Shown here piece by piece: positions 8,615 to 19,681 of a stretch of 64,000 nucleotides of DNA. The notes beneath the pieces were generated by a model. It had not been told where the DNA came from. It saw only the letters and a list, made by a program, of their open reading frames with translations, and did no database searches. The translations under genes and the position numbers were made by a program. Position 1 is the stretch's first letter, and the number at the start of each line of letters is the position of its first letter. Source of the DNA: Pseudomonas sp. HAR-UPW-AIA-41 (GTDB taxonomy: Bacteria > Pseudomonadota > Gammaproteobacteria > Pseudomonadales > Pseudomonadaceae); assembly GCF_002304225.1 (NCBI RefSeq), contig NZ_NSLB01000004.1:62001-126000 (forward strand), in the 5' to 3' direction.

Positions 8615-9169
8615 TTACTGCGCCGAAGGTGCCACAGTCTGCTGCGAAAGAATCAGCTGACCGCTGTCACTCAGCGGAATCCGCTGACCCGGATCATGAT
8701 CCATGCGCACCTGACCGATCTTGCCATCCAACTGGTACTGCACGTCATAACCCACCAGTTTTTCACTGGTATCGGTCACCGTATTGCAGCGCGTTTCAGT
8801 GGTGGTGTAGGTATCGCTGGCCTGCATGTTTTCCTGCACCTTGTTGCCCGCGTAGCCACCGGCCGCCGCACCCGCCACGGTCGCCACTTTCTTGCCGGTA
8901 CCACCACCTACCTGATTGCCGAGCAGACCACCGGCCAGCGCACCAATCACCGTACCGGCGATCTGATGCTGATCCTTTACGGGAGCCTGCTTGGTCACCG
9001 TTACCTCACGGCACTCCTGGCGCGGCGTCTTGATGGTTTCCTTGACCGGCTGCACCGCCAGCACTTCGGCATACTTGGGAGCAGTGACCATATGGTAGGT
9101 CGCCACGGCGCCCCCGGCAGTCACACCCACAGCACCCAGCACCGCGCCAACGATCATCGACTTGTTCAT
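8615..9169 (-). CDS. Glycine-zipper 2TM domain envelope protein
   Basis: 184 residues. An N-terminal hydrophobic segment (MIVGAVLGAVGVTAGGAVA) is followed by a spacer and then a Gly-rich glycine-zipper pair, GTVIGALAGGLLGNQVGGG and AAAGGYAGNKVQ, like the 17-kDa antigen/SlyB-type envelope proteins. The C-terminal part (VGYDVQYQLDGKIGQVRMD) is the usual soluble tail of this family. The ATG at 9169 has GGAGGG at proper distance; a longer open frame to 9283 lacks such a site. Probably associated with the envelope; no biochemical role can be assigned. It stands alone between two terminators. Confidence 0.85.
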   Translation of the reverse strand: MNKSMIVGAVLGAVGVTAGGAVATYHMVTAPKYAEVLAVQPVKETIKTPRQECREVTVTKQAPVKDQHQIAGTVIGALAGGLLGNQVGGGTGKKVATVAGAAAGGYAGNKVQENMQASDTYTTTETRCNTVTDTSEKLVGYDVQYQLDGKIGQVRMDHDPGQRIPLSDSGQLILSQQTVAPSAQ

Positions 9170-9286
9170 CTCGCCCTCCACTATGGCCAGACCTGCGGAA
9201 AAGCCCCGCACCTGTAGCATTGGAGAGCGGTTGCACCGGCAAGTTCCAGCCACCGCCAGTAAAGCCCCGTAGTTGCGACTCAACCC

Positions 9287-9315
9287 ACAAAAAAGCCCGG
9301 CACAAGGCCGGGCTT
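9287..9315 (-). terminator. Intrinsic terminator of the yajC-secD-secF operon
   Basis: AAGCCCGG and CCGGGCTT arms separated by 7 bases, followed on the minus strand by a run of six T. Confidence 0.88.
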
Positions 9316-9331
9316 CTTGATTAGCAACACC

Positions 9332-10243
9332 TCAGGGGCGCTCATCAACCTCTTCGGACGCCGCAGGGGGAATCAGGTCCTCACTGGTCAGTTTCAGCCA
9401 GATCAGCAGAATGCTGGCGATATAAACCGACGAGTAGGTACCCGCCGACACACCAATGAACAGCGCCAGGGAAAAGCCCCACAGCGGCTCACCACCGAAG
9501 ATCATCAGCGCCACGATCGCCAGCAACGTGGAGATCGACGTCGCCATGGTGCGCAGCAAGGTCTGAGTTGTCGAGATGTTGATGTTGTCGATCAGCTCGG
9601 TCTTGCGCAGCACACGGAAGTTCTCCCGGATACGGTCGAAGACCACGATGGTGTCGTTCAACGAGTAACCGATGATCGCCAGTACGGCCGCGAGCACAGT
9701 CAGATCGAATGGAATCTGGAAGAAGGAGAACACGCCCAGAGTCACGATCACGTCGTGAATCAGCGACACAATGGCGCCAAAACCGAACTTCCACTGAAAG
9801 CGGAAGGCGACGTAAAGCAGGATGCCGCCGAGCGCCAACAGCATGCCCAGACCACCCTGATCACGCAGCTCCTCGCCTACAGCGGGCCCCACGAATTCGA
9901 CGCGCTTAACCGTAGCCGGATTGGCGCTGTCTGCCTCGAGCAGCGCATCAGCCACCTTGTTGCCCAGCAGCGGATCATCGCCCGGCATACGCACCAGAAG
10001 GTCAGTGGTGGCACCAAAGCTCTGCACCACGGCATCGGCATAACCGGCCTCAACCAGTTGCGCCTTGACCTGCTGCTGATCAGCCGGTTTCTCGTAAGAC
10101 AACTCGATCAGCGTGCCACCGGTGAAGTCCAGACCAAAGTTGAGCCCCTTGGTGGCCAGACTACCCAGCGAAATCAGGGTCAGCACCACGGTGACCGCAA
10201 AGGCCGCGTGGCGAATACCCATGAAATTAATGACTTTCTTCAT
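9332..10243 (-). CDS. secF: Protein translocase subunit SecF
   Basis: 303 residues, six predicted membrane helices. With SecD it forms the proton-driven RND-type complex that helps pull exported proteins out of SecYEG on the periplasmic side. Visible: LDFTGGTLIELSYE after helix 1, the periplasmic domain, then transmembrane motifs GYSLNDTIVVFDRIREN and a Gly-rich terminal helix (FIGVSAGTYSSVYIA). It follows secD by 12 bp, is last in yajC-secD-secF, and is closed by the terminator at 9287. Confidence 0.97.
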   Translation of the reverse strand: MKKVINFMGIRHAAFAVTVVLTLISLGSLATKGLNFGLDFTGGTLIELSYEKPADQQQVKAQLVEAGYADAVVQSFGATTDLLVRMPGDDPLLGNKVADALLEADSANPATVKRVEFVGPAVGEELRDQGGLGMLLALGGILLYVAFRFQWKFGFGAIVSLIHDVIVTLGVFSFFQIPFDLTVLAAVLAIIGYSLNDTIVVFDRIRENFRVLRKTELIDNINISTTQTLLRTMATSISTLLAIVALMIFGGEPLWGFSLALFIGVSAGTYSSVYIASILLIWLKLTSEDLIPPAASEEVDERP

Positions 10244-10255
10244 CTGGTCAGCCCC

Positions 10256-12118
10256 TTAGATCCACAGCTTCTTGAAGTCCCGACCACCGAAGATCAGGTT
10301 GACCATGCCCCGGGTCACCACCACCGCCGTGAACATCGAGGTGATGATGCCCAGCGACATGGTCACGGCGAAGCCCTTGATCGGGCCGGTACCCATGGCA
10401 AACAGAATGCCGCCAACCAGCAGCGTGGTCAGGTTGCCGTCGATGATCGCCGTGAAGGCGCGATCGAAGCCTTCATGGATGGCCCGCTGCACCGACATGC
10501 CGTTGGCGATTTCCTCGCGAATACGCGAGAAGATCAGCACGTTGGCGTCCACCGCCATACCCATGGTCAGCACGATACCGGCAATACCCGGCAGGGTCAG
10601 GGTCGCACCCAGCGCCGACATCAGCGCCAGCAGAACGACCATGTTGAAGCCCAGCGCTACCGTCGCCAGCACACCGAAGAAGCGGTAGATGGCAATGATG
10701 AACAGCGAAACAAAGAGGAAGCCCCACAGGGATGCCTCGATGCCCAGCTGGATGTTCTCGGCGCCCAAGCTCGGACCAATGGTGCGTTCCTCGGCGAAGT
10801 GCATAGGCGCGGCCAGACCACCGGCACGCAGCAGCAGGGCCAGCTCCGAGGACTCGCCCGGGCCATCCAGGCCAGTGATACGGAAGCTGTTGCCCAGCGC
10901 CGACTGGATTGTGGCCAGGCTGATGATCTTCTTCTCTTCCTTGAAGGTCTGTACTTCGACTTCCTTCTCGACTCCGTCGACCAGTTGGCGCACCAGTTTG
11001 CTCTGTGGCTTCTGCTCGATAAAGATCACCGCCATGCTGCGCCCGACGTTGGTACGGGTGGCACGGGTCATCAGCTCACCACCGTGACCATCCAGACGGA
11101 TGTTCACCTGCGGGCGGCCGTTCTCGTCGAAGCTGGCCTGGGCATCAGTCACCTGATCACCGGTGATGATCACCGCCCGCTCCAGCGGCACAGCCGGGCG
11201 ACCGGCTTCACGGAACTCGAAAGACTCGGTCGCGGCACGTGCAGTGTCGGCATCGGCCGCCAGACGGAACTCAAGGTTGGCAGTCTTGCCGAGAATACGC
11301 TTGGCTTCGGCAGTGTCCTGCACGCCCGGCAGCTCGACCACGATACGGTTGGCGCCCTGACGCTGCACCAGCGGCTCGGCCACACCCAGCTCGTTGACGC
11401 GGTTGCGCACGGTGGTCAGGTTCTGCTTGATCGAGTATTCACGGATCTCGGCCAGCTTGGCCTGGCTCAGAGCCAGACGCAGCACCTGCTGACCGGCGCG
11501 CTCACCGCGAGTCATCTCGAACTCGGTAAAGCTCTTGCGCACCAGCGCCTCGGCCTGTTCCAGCGTCGCCTCATCACTGAAGCCCAGCGAGATGGCACCA
11601 TCCTGCGGCGGCAGGCTGCGGTAGCGCACACGCTCCTTGCGCAGCAGGCTCTTGACCTCACCCTCATAGACCTTAACGCGCGAGGTGACGGCCTTGTCCA
11701 TATCCACTTCCAGCAGGAAGTGCACACCACCCGAGAGGTCCAGACCCAACTTCATCGGGCTGGCGGCCAGATTGCGCAGCCACTGCGGCGTAGTCGGTGC
11801 CAGGTTCAATGCGACTACATAGCCATCACCGAAGGCATGACGCAGCACATCCTTTGCCGGCAACTGGTCGGACATCTTGGTCAGGCGCAGCAGGGCGTTC
11901 TTCTCGCCCAGACTGCCGGCCTTGACCGCAATACCGGCCGCCTGCAGCGCCGCCTCGGCTTTCTTGACATCTGCCTCGGTAATTTTCAGCGCCGTACTCT
12001 CACCGCTGATCTGAATGGCCGGATCGTTGGGATAGAGGTTTGGCGCGGAATAAATGAAGCCGATCGCCAGCACAGCCAGGATCAGCAGGTATTTCCACAG
12101 TGGGTATTTATTGAGCAT
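10256..12118 (-). CDS. secD: Protein translocase subunit SecD
   Basis: 620 residues. N-terminal helix (KYLLILAVLAIGFIYSAPN), a large periplasmic P1 region, GLDLSGGVHFLLEVD at its start, and a C-terminal block of five helices with the RND-type motifs GIVLTMGMAVDANVLIFSRI and DGNLTTLLVGGILF. It partners SecF in late-stage protein export. The length is normal for pseudomonads. A stable stem-loop at 12142-12162 separates it from yajC. Confidence 0.97.
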   Translation of the reverse strand: MLNKYPLWKYLLILAVLAIGFIYSAPNLYPNDPAIQISGESTALKITEADVKKAEAALQAAGIAVKAGSLGEKNALLRLTKMSDQLPAKDVLRHAFGDGYVVALNLAPTTPQWLRNLAASPMKLGLDLSGGVHFLLEVDMDKAVTSRVKVYEGEVKSLLRKERVRYRSLPPQDGAISLGFSDEATLEQAEALVRKSFTEFEMTRGERAGQQVLRLALSQAKLAEIREYSIKQNLTTVRNRVNELGVAEPLVQRQGANRIVVELPGVQDTAEAKRILGKTANLEFRLAADADTARAATESFEFREAGRPAVPLERAVIITGDQVTDAQASFDENGRPQVNIRLDGHGGELMTRATRTNVGRSMAVIFIEQKPQSKLVRQLVDGVEKEVEVQTFKEEKKIISLATIQSALGNSFRITGLDGPGESSELALLLRAGGLAAPMHFAEERTIGPSLGAENIQLGIEASLWGFLFVSLFIIAIYRFFGVLATVALGFNMVVLLALMSALGATLTLPGIAGIVLTMGMAVDANVLIFSRIREEIANGMSVQRAIHEGFDRAFTAIIDGNLTTLLVGGILFAMGTGPIKGFAVTMSLGIITSMFTAVVVTRGMVNLIFGGRDFKKLWI

Positions 12119-12141
12119 GACACCGCCCGTTTATTATGAAG

Positions 12142-12162
12142 CGGGGCGCCATAAGCGCCCCG
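12142..12162 (-). other. Stem-loop between yajC and secD
   Basis: Perfect 8-bp arms CGGGGCGC/GCGCCCCG with a 5-base loop lie in the 67-bp gap between yajC and secD. There is no T-run after it on the minus strand, so a partial terminator or an mRNA-stabilising stem is more likely than a full stop. Confidence 0.5.
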
Positions 12163-12185
12163 TTATTGGAAGACCAGCCTGAAAG

Positions 12186-12527
12186 TCAGATGGCTTTCAG
12201 TGTGCCTTTCGGCAGAGCCGCAGCAATCGCGCCCTTCTGCATCTTCAGCTCGACGGTGTCGGAAACCTCGATCACCACGAACTCATCGGAAACCTTGACC
12301 ACCTTGCCAGCGATACCACCGGAGGTCACCACTTCATCACCCTTCTGCAGGCTGCCGATCAGGTTCTTGTGCTCTTTGGCACGCTTGGCCTGCGGGCGCC
12401 AGATCATGAGGTAGAAGATGACCACGAAACCGATCAGGAATACCCACTCGAAACCGCTGCCAGCAGGAGCAGCAGCTGCAGCCGGAGCAGCTGCATCGGC
12501 ATACGCGGCGGGAATCAGAAAGCTCAT
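12186..12527 (-). CDS. yajC: Preprotein translocase subunit YajC
   Basis: 113 residues with one membrane helix (VFLIGFVVIFYLMIWRPQ, about 29-46) and a cytoplasmic SH3-like tail containing GDEVVTSGGIAGKV. YajC binds SecDF and YidC at the holo-translocon. The Ala-rich N-terminus is common in this family. It is the first gene of the yajC-secD-secF unit, about 130 bp downstream of tgt. Confidence 0.95.
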   Translation of the reverse strand: MSFLIPAAYADAAAPAAAAAPAGSGFEWVFLIGFVVIFYLMIWRPQAKRAKEHKNLIGSLQKGDEVVTSGGIAGKVVKVSDEFVVIEVSDTVELKMQKGAIAAALPKGTLKAI

Positions 12528-12655
12528 GTAAAACTCCTAGTCAAAGGTCTTGGATATGGTGTGCGACTGGCCAACCCGGCCGATATCGCATGAACTCTGC
12601 AAACTGGCAGGAATTCTCATTAAGTGGGGCGCACGCGAGCCGATTTCAACCCTGC

Positions 12656-14835
<2,180 letters not shown>

Positions 14836-14912
14836 GACAGGCAATTCTCGTAAGGGGCGCAAATCTTACCGGAAACCCCTATCCTCAGCCACGCACAAGC
14901 CTGCCGGCCCGA

Positions 14913-15659
14913 CTAACGCCCGCCCGTATAACGCTCAACAATGCCTGTGAGCGTGCCATCCTTCCGCAGCGTGGCAATGGCAGCATTAAGAGGCTCCAGC
15001 AGATCCGCGCGGGAACGATGCACCCGAATCCGCAGCGCGGATCTGTTGATCACCGGCCCCGACTCAATCCGCCCGGCAACCCCCTTGAGCTCCGCGTGCT
15101 CGCGCAACAAATAAGCAAGCTCCACCCGGTCGATAATCGCCGCCTCAGCCCGTCCCTGAGCGAGCCGGAGCAACTGCGACTTACTGTCGGGACTGTCACT
15201 GCGGATGAAGTACTCACTGCCGATGTATCCATAGCCCCGCACGGTAGCGATGGTATGGCCCTGCAGGTCCTGCAACTTGCCAAAGGGAAATGCCCGGCCA
15301 ACCGGAAACACCAGCACCTCTTCGGCCTCCAGCACCGTATCGCTCCACAGCGACACCTCGGCCTGCTCAGGCGACGCCCGCCAGGCCATGCTGACACAGC
15401 ACTCCAGTTGCACCTTTGCCTGAAGGAACTGTTTCTGCGCTCGCAGGGGCGGCAGCGGCCGGTCCGGCAGCAGAGGCTCATCCACATGCACCTGGAGCGC
15501 CTGCATAACATCACTCAGGATTCCGCTGACGGCACTGCCGCGCACGATCCAATAGGGCTCCCAACTCTCACTGGTCACAGCGTAACGGGCCGCATCCGCC
15601 TGGGCATAAAACGACAGAGGCAACAAGACCCACACCACCCACCGGGCAAGATCTTTCAC
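14913..15659 (-). CDS. Periplasmic solute-binding (SBP_bac_3-like) protein
   Basis: 248 residues, with a Sec signal peptide (LARWVVWVLLPLSFYAQADA) and the fold of extracellular amino-acid/polar-solute binding proteins: SESWEPYWIVRG at the mature start, GYIGSEYFI in the middle, and AAIIDRVELAYLLREH in the second lobe. No ABC permease or ATPase gene is adjacent, which is common for the pseudomonad members of this group, so the ligand and partner are unknown. It lies 77 bp upstream of queA on the same strand and is divergent from the tRNA-Leu gene. Confidence 0.82.
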   Translation of the reverse strand: MKDLARWVVWVLLPLSFYAQADAARYAVTSESWEPYWIVRGSAVSGILSDVMQALQVHVDEPLLPDRPLPPLRAQKQFLQAKVQLECCVSMAWRASPEQAEVSLWSDTVLEAEEVLVFPVGRAFPFGKLQDLQGHTIATVRGYGYIGSEYFIRSDSPDSKSQLLRLAQGRAEAAIIDRVELAYLLREHAELKGVAGRIESGPVINRSALRIRVHRSRADLLEPLNAAIATLRKDGTLTGIVERYTGGR

Positions 15660-15751
15660 ATCAGGCTCCGAGCAATGTTTTCCCGAGCATAGCCCTCACG
15701 TGCCAGAGAACGACAGCTCGCCCAAAGTCGCTGACAAAGACCGTCTGTCGA

Positions 15752-15780
15752 TTGACCGCCCAAAGACGCATCCCTATACT
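15752..15780 (+). promoter_or_regulatory. Sigma-70 promoter of tRNA-Leu(CAA)
   Basis: TTGACC (15752-15757) and TATACT (15775-15780) are separated by exactly 17 bp, followed by a GC-rich discriminator (GCGCCCTG) typical of stringently controlled stable-RNA promoters. The mature tRNA begins 12 bp after the -10 box. Confidence 0.8.
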
Positions 15781-15791
15781 TCGCGCCCTGT

Positions 15792-15877
15792 GCCTCGGTG
15801 GCGGAATGGTAGACGCAGCGGATTCAAAATCCGCCGTTGGTAACAACGTGAGAGTTCGAGTCTCTCCCGGGGCACCA
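15792..15877 (+). tRNA. tRNA-Leu (anticodon CAA)
   Basis: An 86-nt class II tRNA with encoded CCA. Acceptor stem GCCTCGG/CCGGGGC (one G-U pair), anticodon stem GCGGA/TCCGC with loop TTCAAAA giving anticodon CAA (reads UUG), long variable arm, and T stem GAGAG/CTCTC with loop TTCGAGT. Confidence 0.97.
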
Positions 15878-16122
15878 CTCCTAGATTTACCCCTCGTTTT
15901 TATCCCCGCATCCCCCCTGTTTTTCCTGTTGGCAATCCTCACACATTGGCGTAGAGTGCTTTTCACTGTGTGTTTGCATGGGTCACGAGAAACATGACCT
16001 GATGCAGTAGATCGCCTGATCCGCTTCATCTTTGCTTGATTTTCCTTAAATCCTTGCAAAACTCAGTACCGGCCCTCGGCCATGCGGACGAGGCGTTTTA
16101 TTAAGTTTCAAGGATTTTAGGC

Positions 16123-16335
16123 ATGTCCCAGCGTCAAAACGGCACCGTGAAGTGGTTCAACGATGAGAAAGGCTACGGCTTCATCACCCCGGAAAGCGGC
16201 CCAGATCTGTTCGTTCACTTCCGCGCTATTCAGGCTGACGGCTTCAAGAGCCTGAAAGAAGGCCAGAAAGTGACTTTCGTGGCCGTTCAAGGCCAGAAAG
16301 GCATGCAAGCAGACCAGGTACAACTGGTAGGCTAA
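16123..16335 (+). CDS. Cold-shock domain protein (CspA family)
   Basis: 70 residues, a single cold-shock domain: [19 protein letters not shown] with RNP1 (KGYGFI) and LFVHFRAIQ with RNP2. Members are small OB-fold RNA/ssDNA chaperones acting in the cytoplasm, either cold-induced or growth-phase regulated. RNP2 has VHF as in most CspA proteins. AAGGA lies 9 bases before the ATG. The 245 bp between the tRNA and this gene hold an inverted repeat (15976-16005) and the presumed long 5' leader usual for csp mRNAs. A terminator follows at once. Confidence 0.95.
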   Translation: MSQRQNGTVKWFNDEKGYGFITPESGPDLFVHFRAIQADGFKSLKEGQKVTFVAVQGQKGMQADQVQLVG

Positions 16336-16346
16336 GGCCAAATGAG

Positions 16347-16380
16347 AAAAGCCCCCACGGGAAACCCTGGGGGCTTTTTT
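16347..16380 (+). terminator. Intrinsic terminator of the cold-shock gene
   Basis: AAAAGCCCCCA and TGGGGGCTTTT arms enclose a short loop and are followed by a run of T. Confidence 0.92.
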
Positions 16381-16444
16381 CTGTCTGCCATTTATTGCTG
16401 CTCCCGCCTTACAATGACGGCCGAATGCACTTCGTGAGCCCGTC

Positions 16445-16939
16445 ATGCCGAAACATCAGTTGCGCCCTCAGGGCGACTTCCCCACTGCCGGGCTGACCCG
16501 CCGCCTGGCCGCCATGTTCTACGACTTCCTGCTCAGCGTAGCCCTGCTGATGGTGGTGACCCTGATCTACAAGGGCATCCAGATGAGTATCATTGGTGAA
16601 GAGCGCCTGCGTCAGCTGAGCGATGCCGGCGCGCTGGACGGCGATCCACTGCTCTCGACGGTGCTGGTCATGGTGCTGTTCGGCTTTTTTGCCAAATTCT
16701 GGACCCACAATGGTCAGACCCTCGGCATGCAGGTCTGGGGACTGCGCATCCAGAATGCCGACGGCAGCGCCATCAGCCTGTGGCAGGCACTGCTGCGTTT
16801 TGTCGTGTCCGTGGGCTCCTGGCTCTGTGGCGGTCTGGGTTACCTGTGGCTGCTGTGGGACAAAGAAAAACGCACCTGGCACGACATCTACTCGGAAAGC
16901 CGGGTGGTGCAACTACCGAAGAACGTGCACAAGAAATGA
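16445..16939 (+). CDS. RDD family membrane protein
   Basis: 164 residues. The RDD signature is present as GLTRRLAAMFYDFLL near residue 18-32, followed by three predicted membrane helices, and GQTLGMQVWGLRI in the loop before the last pair. RDD proteins are small inner-membrane proteins of poorly defined role; some have been linked to ion exchange. The gene stands alone, with a hairpin terminator shared with the convergent phuW. Confidence 0.9.
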   Translation: MPKHQLRPQGDFPTAGLTRRLAAMFYDFLLSVALLMVVTLIYKGIQMSIIGEERLRQLSDAGALDGDPLLSTVLVMVLFGFFAKFWTHNGQTLGMQVWGLRIQNADGSAISLWQALLRFVVSVGSWLCGGLGYLWLLWDKEKRTWHDIYSESRVVQLPKNVHKK

Positions 16940-16967
16940 AAGAAGCCGGCAGTTGCCGGCTTCTTTC
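16938..16967. terminator. Shared terminator between the RDD gene and phuW
   Basis: Perfect inverted repeat GAAAGAAGCCGGC/GCCGGCTTCTTTC with a 4-base loop. It begins inside the RDD stop codon and serves both converging genes. Confidence 0.85.
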
Positions 16968-16981
16968 ATTTAACCCCATGC

Positions 16982-17866
16982 CTAACGGCGCAACTGGGCG
17001 CAATAGTCCTGCTCGGGCAAGGCCGCCGTGTACCAGACATAGTCGGCCTGTTCGACACCGACCGTTTGCCCCGCCTCCGCCAACATCAGTACGACCGGTT
17101 CGTCGCCAGCCAGATCCTTCAGGTGCAGGGGAATGCCCAGATCCTTGCGCACATGGAAGCCTCCGGCGAACAGCAGGGCCGGCGCCGGCGCCGCCAGCAG
17201 GCGCTCAGCCATGCGCCGGTCACGTTGCTGCTGGACGGCCAGCATGGCCGGCAGCTGCGCCTCCGGCAAGAGACCGCAATGTGACGCACGAATATCATCG
17301 AGCAGCGCTTTCTGCACCGTTTCAGCCGTCGACGCCCTGCCACTCAGCGCGGGCTTGCTGCGATAGATCGCCATGATTTCGTCACGATCAAGGTTGGCCG
17401 CCAGCAACGGAAACGGCTGCTGCAGGGCATAGTCGACCAGCGGGCCGTACATCGACCACGACCAGTTCTTCTGCCATCCCAGCTGCCGCGGCAGGTTCTC
17501 AGGCCTCTCCCCTTGGCGAAGACGCTGCTGAACCGCCTCGACCTTGCCCTGCTGATCCGGATTGAGCATCTCCAGCAACAGACTGCCCTGCGGACGCTCG
17601 CCCGCCAGGCCGCGCAGCAACCACAACTGCAGGGCATGATGGTCGGGATTGTCGTGTTTTTCCCCCACCAACACCTGCGACGCGCCCGCCAGGCGAGACA
17701 GCAGCTCATCCGGCGTCAAACGCTGGCCGCTACGCAGATCTTCAATGACGCCCAACTGCGGGTGATCCCGCTGCGCCGTCGCTTGCCAGGCCGGCACTGG
17801 CGACACTGTCGACTGACAGGCACTGAGCAACCCCAGCACTGTCACCAGCAAAAAACGTAACTTCAT
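16982..17866 (-). CDS. phuW: ChaN family lipoprotein, PhuW-like
   Basis: About 294 residues. Signal peptide with a lipobox (LLSAC, cysteine near residue 15), then a ChaN/DUF399 domain with VLVGEKHDNPDHHALQLWLL and later VLMLAEAGQ. ChaN proteins bind haem and are membrane-anchored; P. aeruginosa PhuW, last gene of phuSTUVW, is of this type, so a role in haem handling is likely but not proven. The ATG at 17866 was chosen because GAGG lies 5 bases upstream and it is just past the phuV stop. Last gene of the haem operon. Confidence 0.85.
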   Translation of the reverse strand: MKLRFLLVTVLGLLSACQSTVSPVPAWQATAQRDHPQLGVIEDLRSGQRLTPDELLSRLAGASQVLVGEKHDNPDHHALQLWLLRGLAGERPQGSLLLEMLNPDQQGKVEAVQQRLRQGERPENLPRQLGWQKNWSWSMYGPLVDYALQQPFPLLAANLDRDEIMAIYRSKPALSGRASTAETVQKALLDDIRASHCGLLPEAQLPAMLAVQQQRDRRMAERLLAAPAPALLFAGGFHVRKDLGIPLHLKDLAGDEPVVLMLAEAGQTVGVEQADYVWYTAALPEQDYCAQLRR

Positions 17867-17873
17867 CATCACC

Positions 17874-18641
17874 TCAACGCGCCACAATCAACGGATGACC
17901 ACGTTCGGGATGGGCCTGTACCAGCACTTCCAGCCCGAATACCCGACCCACTGTTTCAGCCTGAAGAACCTCGGCTACTGGACCATAGGCACAGGACTCG
18001 CCGCGATTCAGCAGAAGCAACTGATCGCAATAGCGCGCCGCCAGATTCAGGTCATGCAGGATCACCAGCACCGCCACGCCACGCTCGGCAAACTGGCGCA
18101 CCGCCTGCAGGATGGTGTGCTGGTGCAGCGGATCCAGCATCGAGGTCGGCTCATCGAGCAACAGCACCTGTCCGGCCTGCCCCGGCCACAACTGGGCCAT
18201 GACCCGGGCCAGATGCACACGCTGGCGCTCACCGCCGGACAGGGTCAGATAACTGCGCCCTGCAAGATGCCCGACATCCGCTGCAGCCAGTGCGGCCTCG
18301 ATGATCTGCGCATCGACAACCCGGCCACTGGCGTGCGGCAGGCGCCCCATGCCCACCACCTCATCCACGCGGAAGGCAAACCCCAGCGTGGAGCTCTGCG
18401 GCAACACCGCCAGCTGCCGGGCCCGGGGCAACGCCTCCCAGTCCTGCAACGGCGTGCCGCTCAACAGTATCTGCCCGCGACTGGCCGGCAGCTCGCCACT
18501 CAGAGCAGCCAGCAAGGTGCTTTTGCCCGCGCCATTGGGCCCCAGCACCCCCAGCACTTCCCCCGGCCGCACAGTCAGGGCAATGTCGCGCAATACCGGG
18601 CACTCGCCACGGTTCACGCCCAGATCGATTACCTGCAGCAT
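17874..18641 (-). CDS. phuV: Haem ABC transporter ATP-binding protein
   Basis: 255 residues. All ABC ATPase motifs are seen: Walker [11 protein letters not shown]-loop LPQSS, signature LSGGERQR, Walker [10 protein letters not shown] and the H-loop VLVILHDLN. It powers haem import through PhuU. The ATG at 18641 shares one base with the phuU stop (TGATG). The frame stays open further upstream inside phuU, but that part is out-of-family sequence. The product is also called HmuV. Confidence 0.95.
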   Translation of the reverse strand: MLQVIDLGVNRGECPVLRDIALTVRPGEVLGVLGPNGAGKSTLLAALSGELPASRGQILLSGTPLQDWEALPRARQLAVLPQSSTLGFAFRVDEVVGMGRLPHASGRVVDAQIIEAALAAADVGHLAGRSYLTLSGGERQRVHLARVMAQLWPGQAGQVLLLDEPTSMLDPLHQHTILQAVRQFAERGVAVLVILHDLNLAARYCDQLLLLNRGESCAYGPVAEVLQAETVGRVFGLEVLVQAHPERGHPLIVAR

Positions 18642-19681
18642 CAGTGACGCCCCTTGACCAGCAAATAGAGGAAGAACGGCGCACCGAGCAATGCGGTAAT
18701 AATGCCGATCGGCAATTCCGCCGGAGCCAGCAGCAAGCGCGCCAGCAGATCCGCCAACAGCAACAGCGCCGCACCGGCCATGGCCGATGCCGGCAGGAGA
18801 ATGCGGTGATCCGGGCCGACAAGCAGGCGCAGCAGATGCGGCACCACCAGCCCGATAAAACCGATCAGCCCGGCCGCTGCCACCGCAGCGCCTACCCCCA
18901 GCGCAGTGCACAGCACCAGCTCCCGCTTCAGCCGCTCGACCTCGAAGCCCAGATGACGGGTTTCCGACTCCCCCAGCAGCAGCGCGTTCAGCGCCGTCGC
19001 CCGGCGTGGCAACCAGATGGCCACCCCCACACCCACCAGCAGCAACGGCCACAACCGTGCATAGCTGGCGCCATTGAGGCTGCCCATGTTCCAGAACGTC
19101 AGGCTGCGCAGGGTCGCATCGTCGGCGAGATAGGTGAACAGTCCGATCAGCGCCCCGGCCAGGGCACTCAGCGCCACCCCGGCCAGGAGCATGGCCGCCA
19201 CACTGGTCTGGCCGTCACGCCGGCCGAGGCGATACACCACGGCCGTCACGCCCAGACCACCGGCGAAGGCGGCCAGCGACAGCAGATAGGGCTGCAGCCA
19301 CAGAGGCCCCAGCCCCCAGCCGAGAGTGGCGCTACCGACAATCACCAGCGCCGCGCCCAGGGCCGCTCCGCTGGAAACCCCGACCAGACCTGGATCGGCC
19401 AGCGGATTGCGAAACAGCCCCTGCATGGCGACACCACACAGCGCCAGCACCGCGCCCACCGACAGGCCCAGCAGGGTTCGCGGCAGACGAATCTGACCGA
19501 TGATCAGCTCAGCCTGCCCCGGCACCTGCTCAGCGGACAATCCGCTCAGGCGCAGCAGTGCCTCAAGGGTATCCAGCAATGGCAGGCTGACCGGCCCCAG
19601 GGCCAGCGACAACCACAGCGCCACCATCAGCAAGGCCGTCAGTGCGATAAACAGGGTGCGGGGAGAGATGACGGCAATCAT
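18641..19681 (-). CDS. phuU: Haem ABC transporter permease (FecCD family)
   Basis: 346 residues with roughly ten hydrophobic helices and the FecCD signatures [19 protein letters not shown] and [16 protein letters not shown]. It forms the inner-membrane channel that takes haem from PhuT. Start overlaps the phuT stop (ATGA) and its stop overlaps the phuV start, so the operon is tightly coupled. Confidence 0.95.
   Translation of the reverse strand: MIAVISPRTLFIALTALLMVALWLSLALGPVSLPLLDTLEALLRLSGLSAEQVPGQAELIIGQIRLPRTLLGLSVGAVLALCGVAMQGLFRNPLADPGLVGVSSGAALGAALVIVGSATLGWGLGPLWLQPYLLSLAAFAGGLGVTAVVYRLGRRDGQTSVAAMLLAGVALSALAGALIGLFTYLADDATLRSLTFWNMGSLNGASYARLWPLLLVGVGVAIWLPRRATALNALLLGESETRHLGFEVERLKRELVLCTALGVGAAVAAAGLIGFIGLVVPHLLRLLVGPDHRILLPASAMAGAALLLLADLLARLLLAPAELPIGIITALLGAPFFLYLLVKGRH

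Noticed and set aside
9317..12139. Open frame of 940 codons on the plus strand opposite secF and secD
   Set aside because: Antisense shadow; rich in His, Gln and Arg, no domain, and it spans the secF-secD gap and a terminator.
18642..19052. N-terminal extension of the phuV frame into phuU
   Set aside because: The extension is Gly/Ala/Arg-rich out-of-frame phuU sequence; the ATG at 18641 overlaps the phuU stop and begins the true ABC domain.
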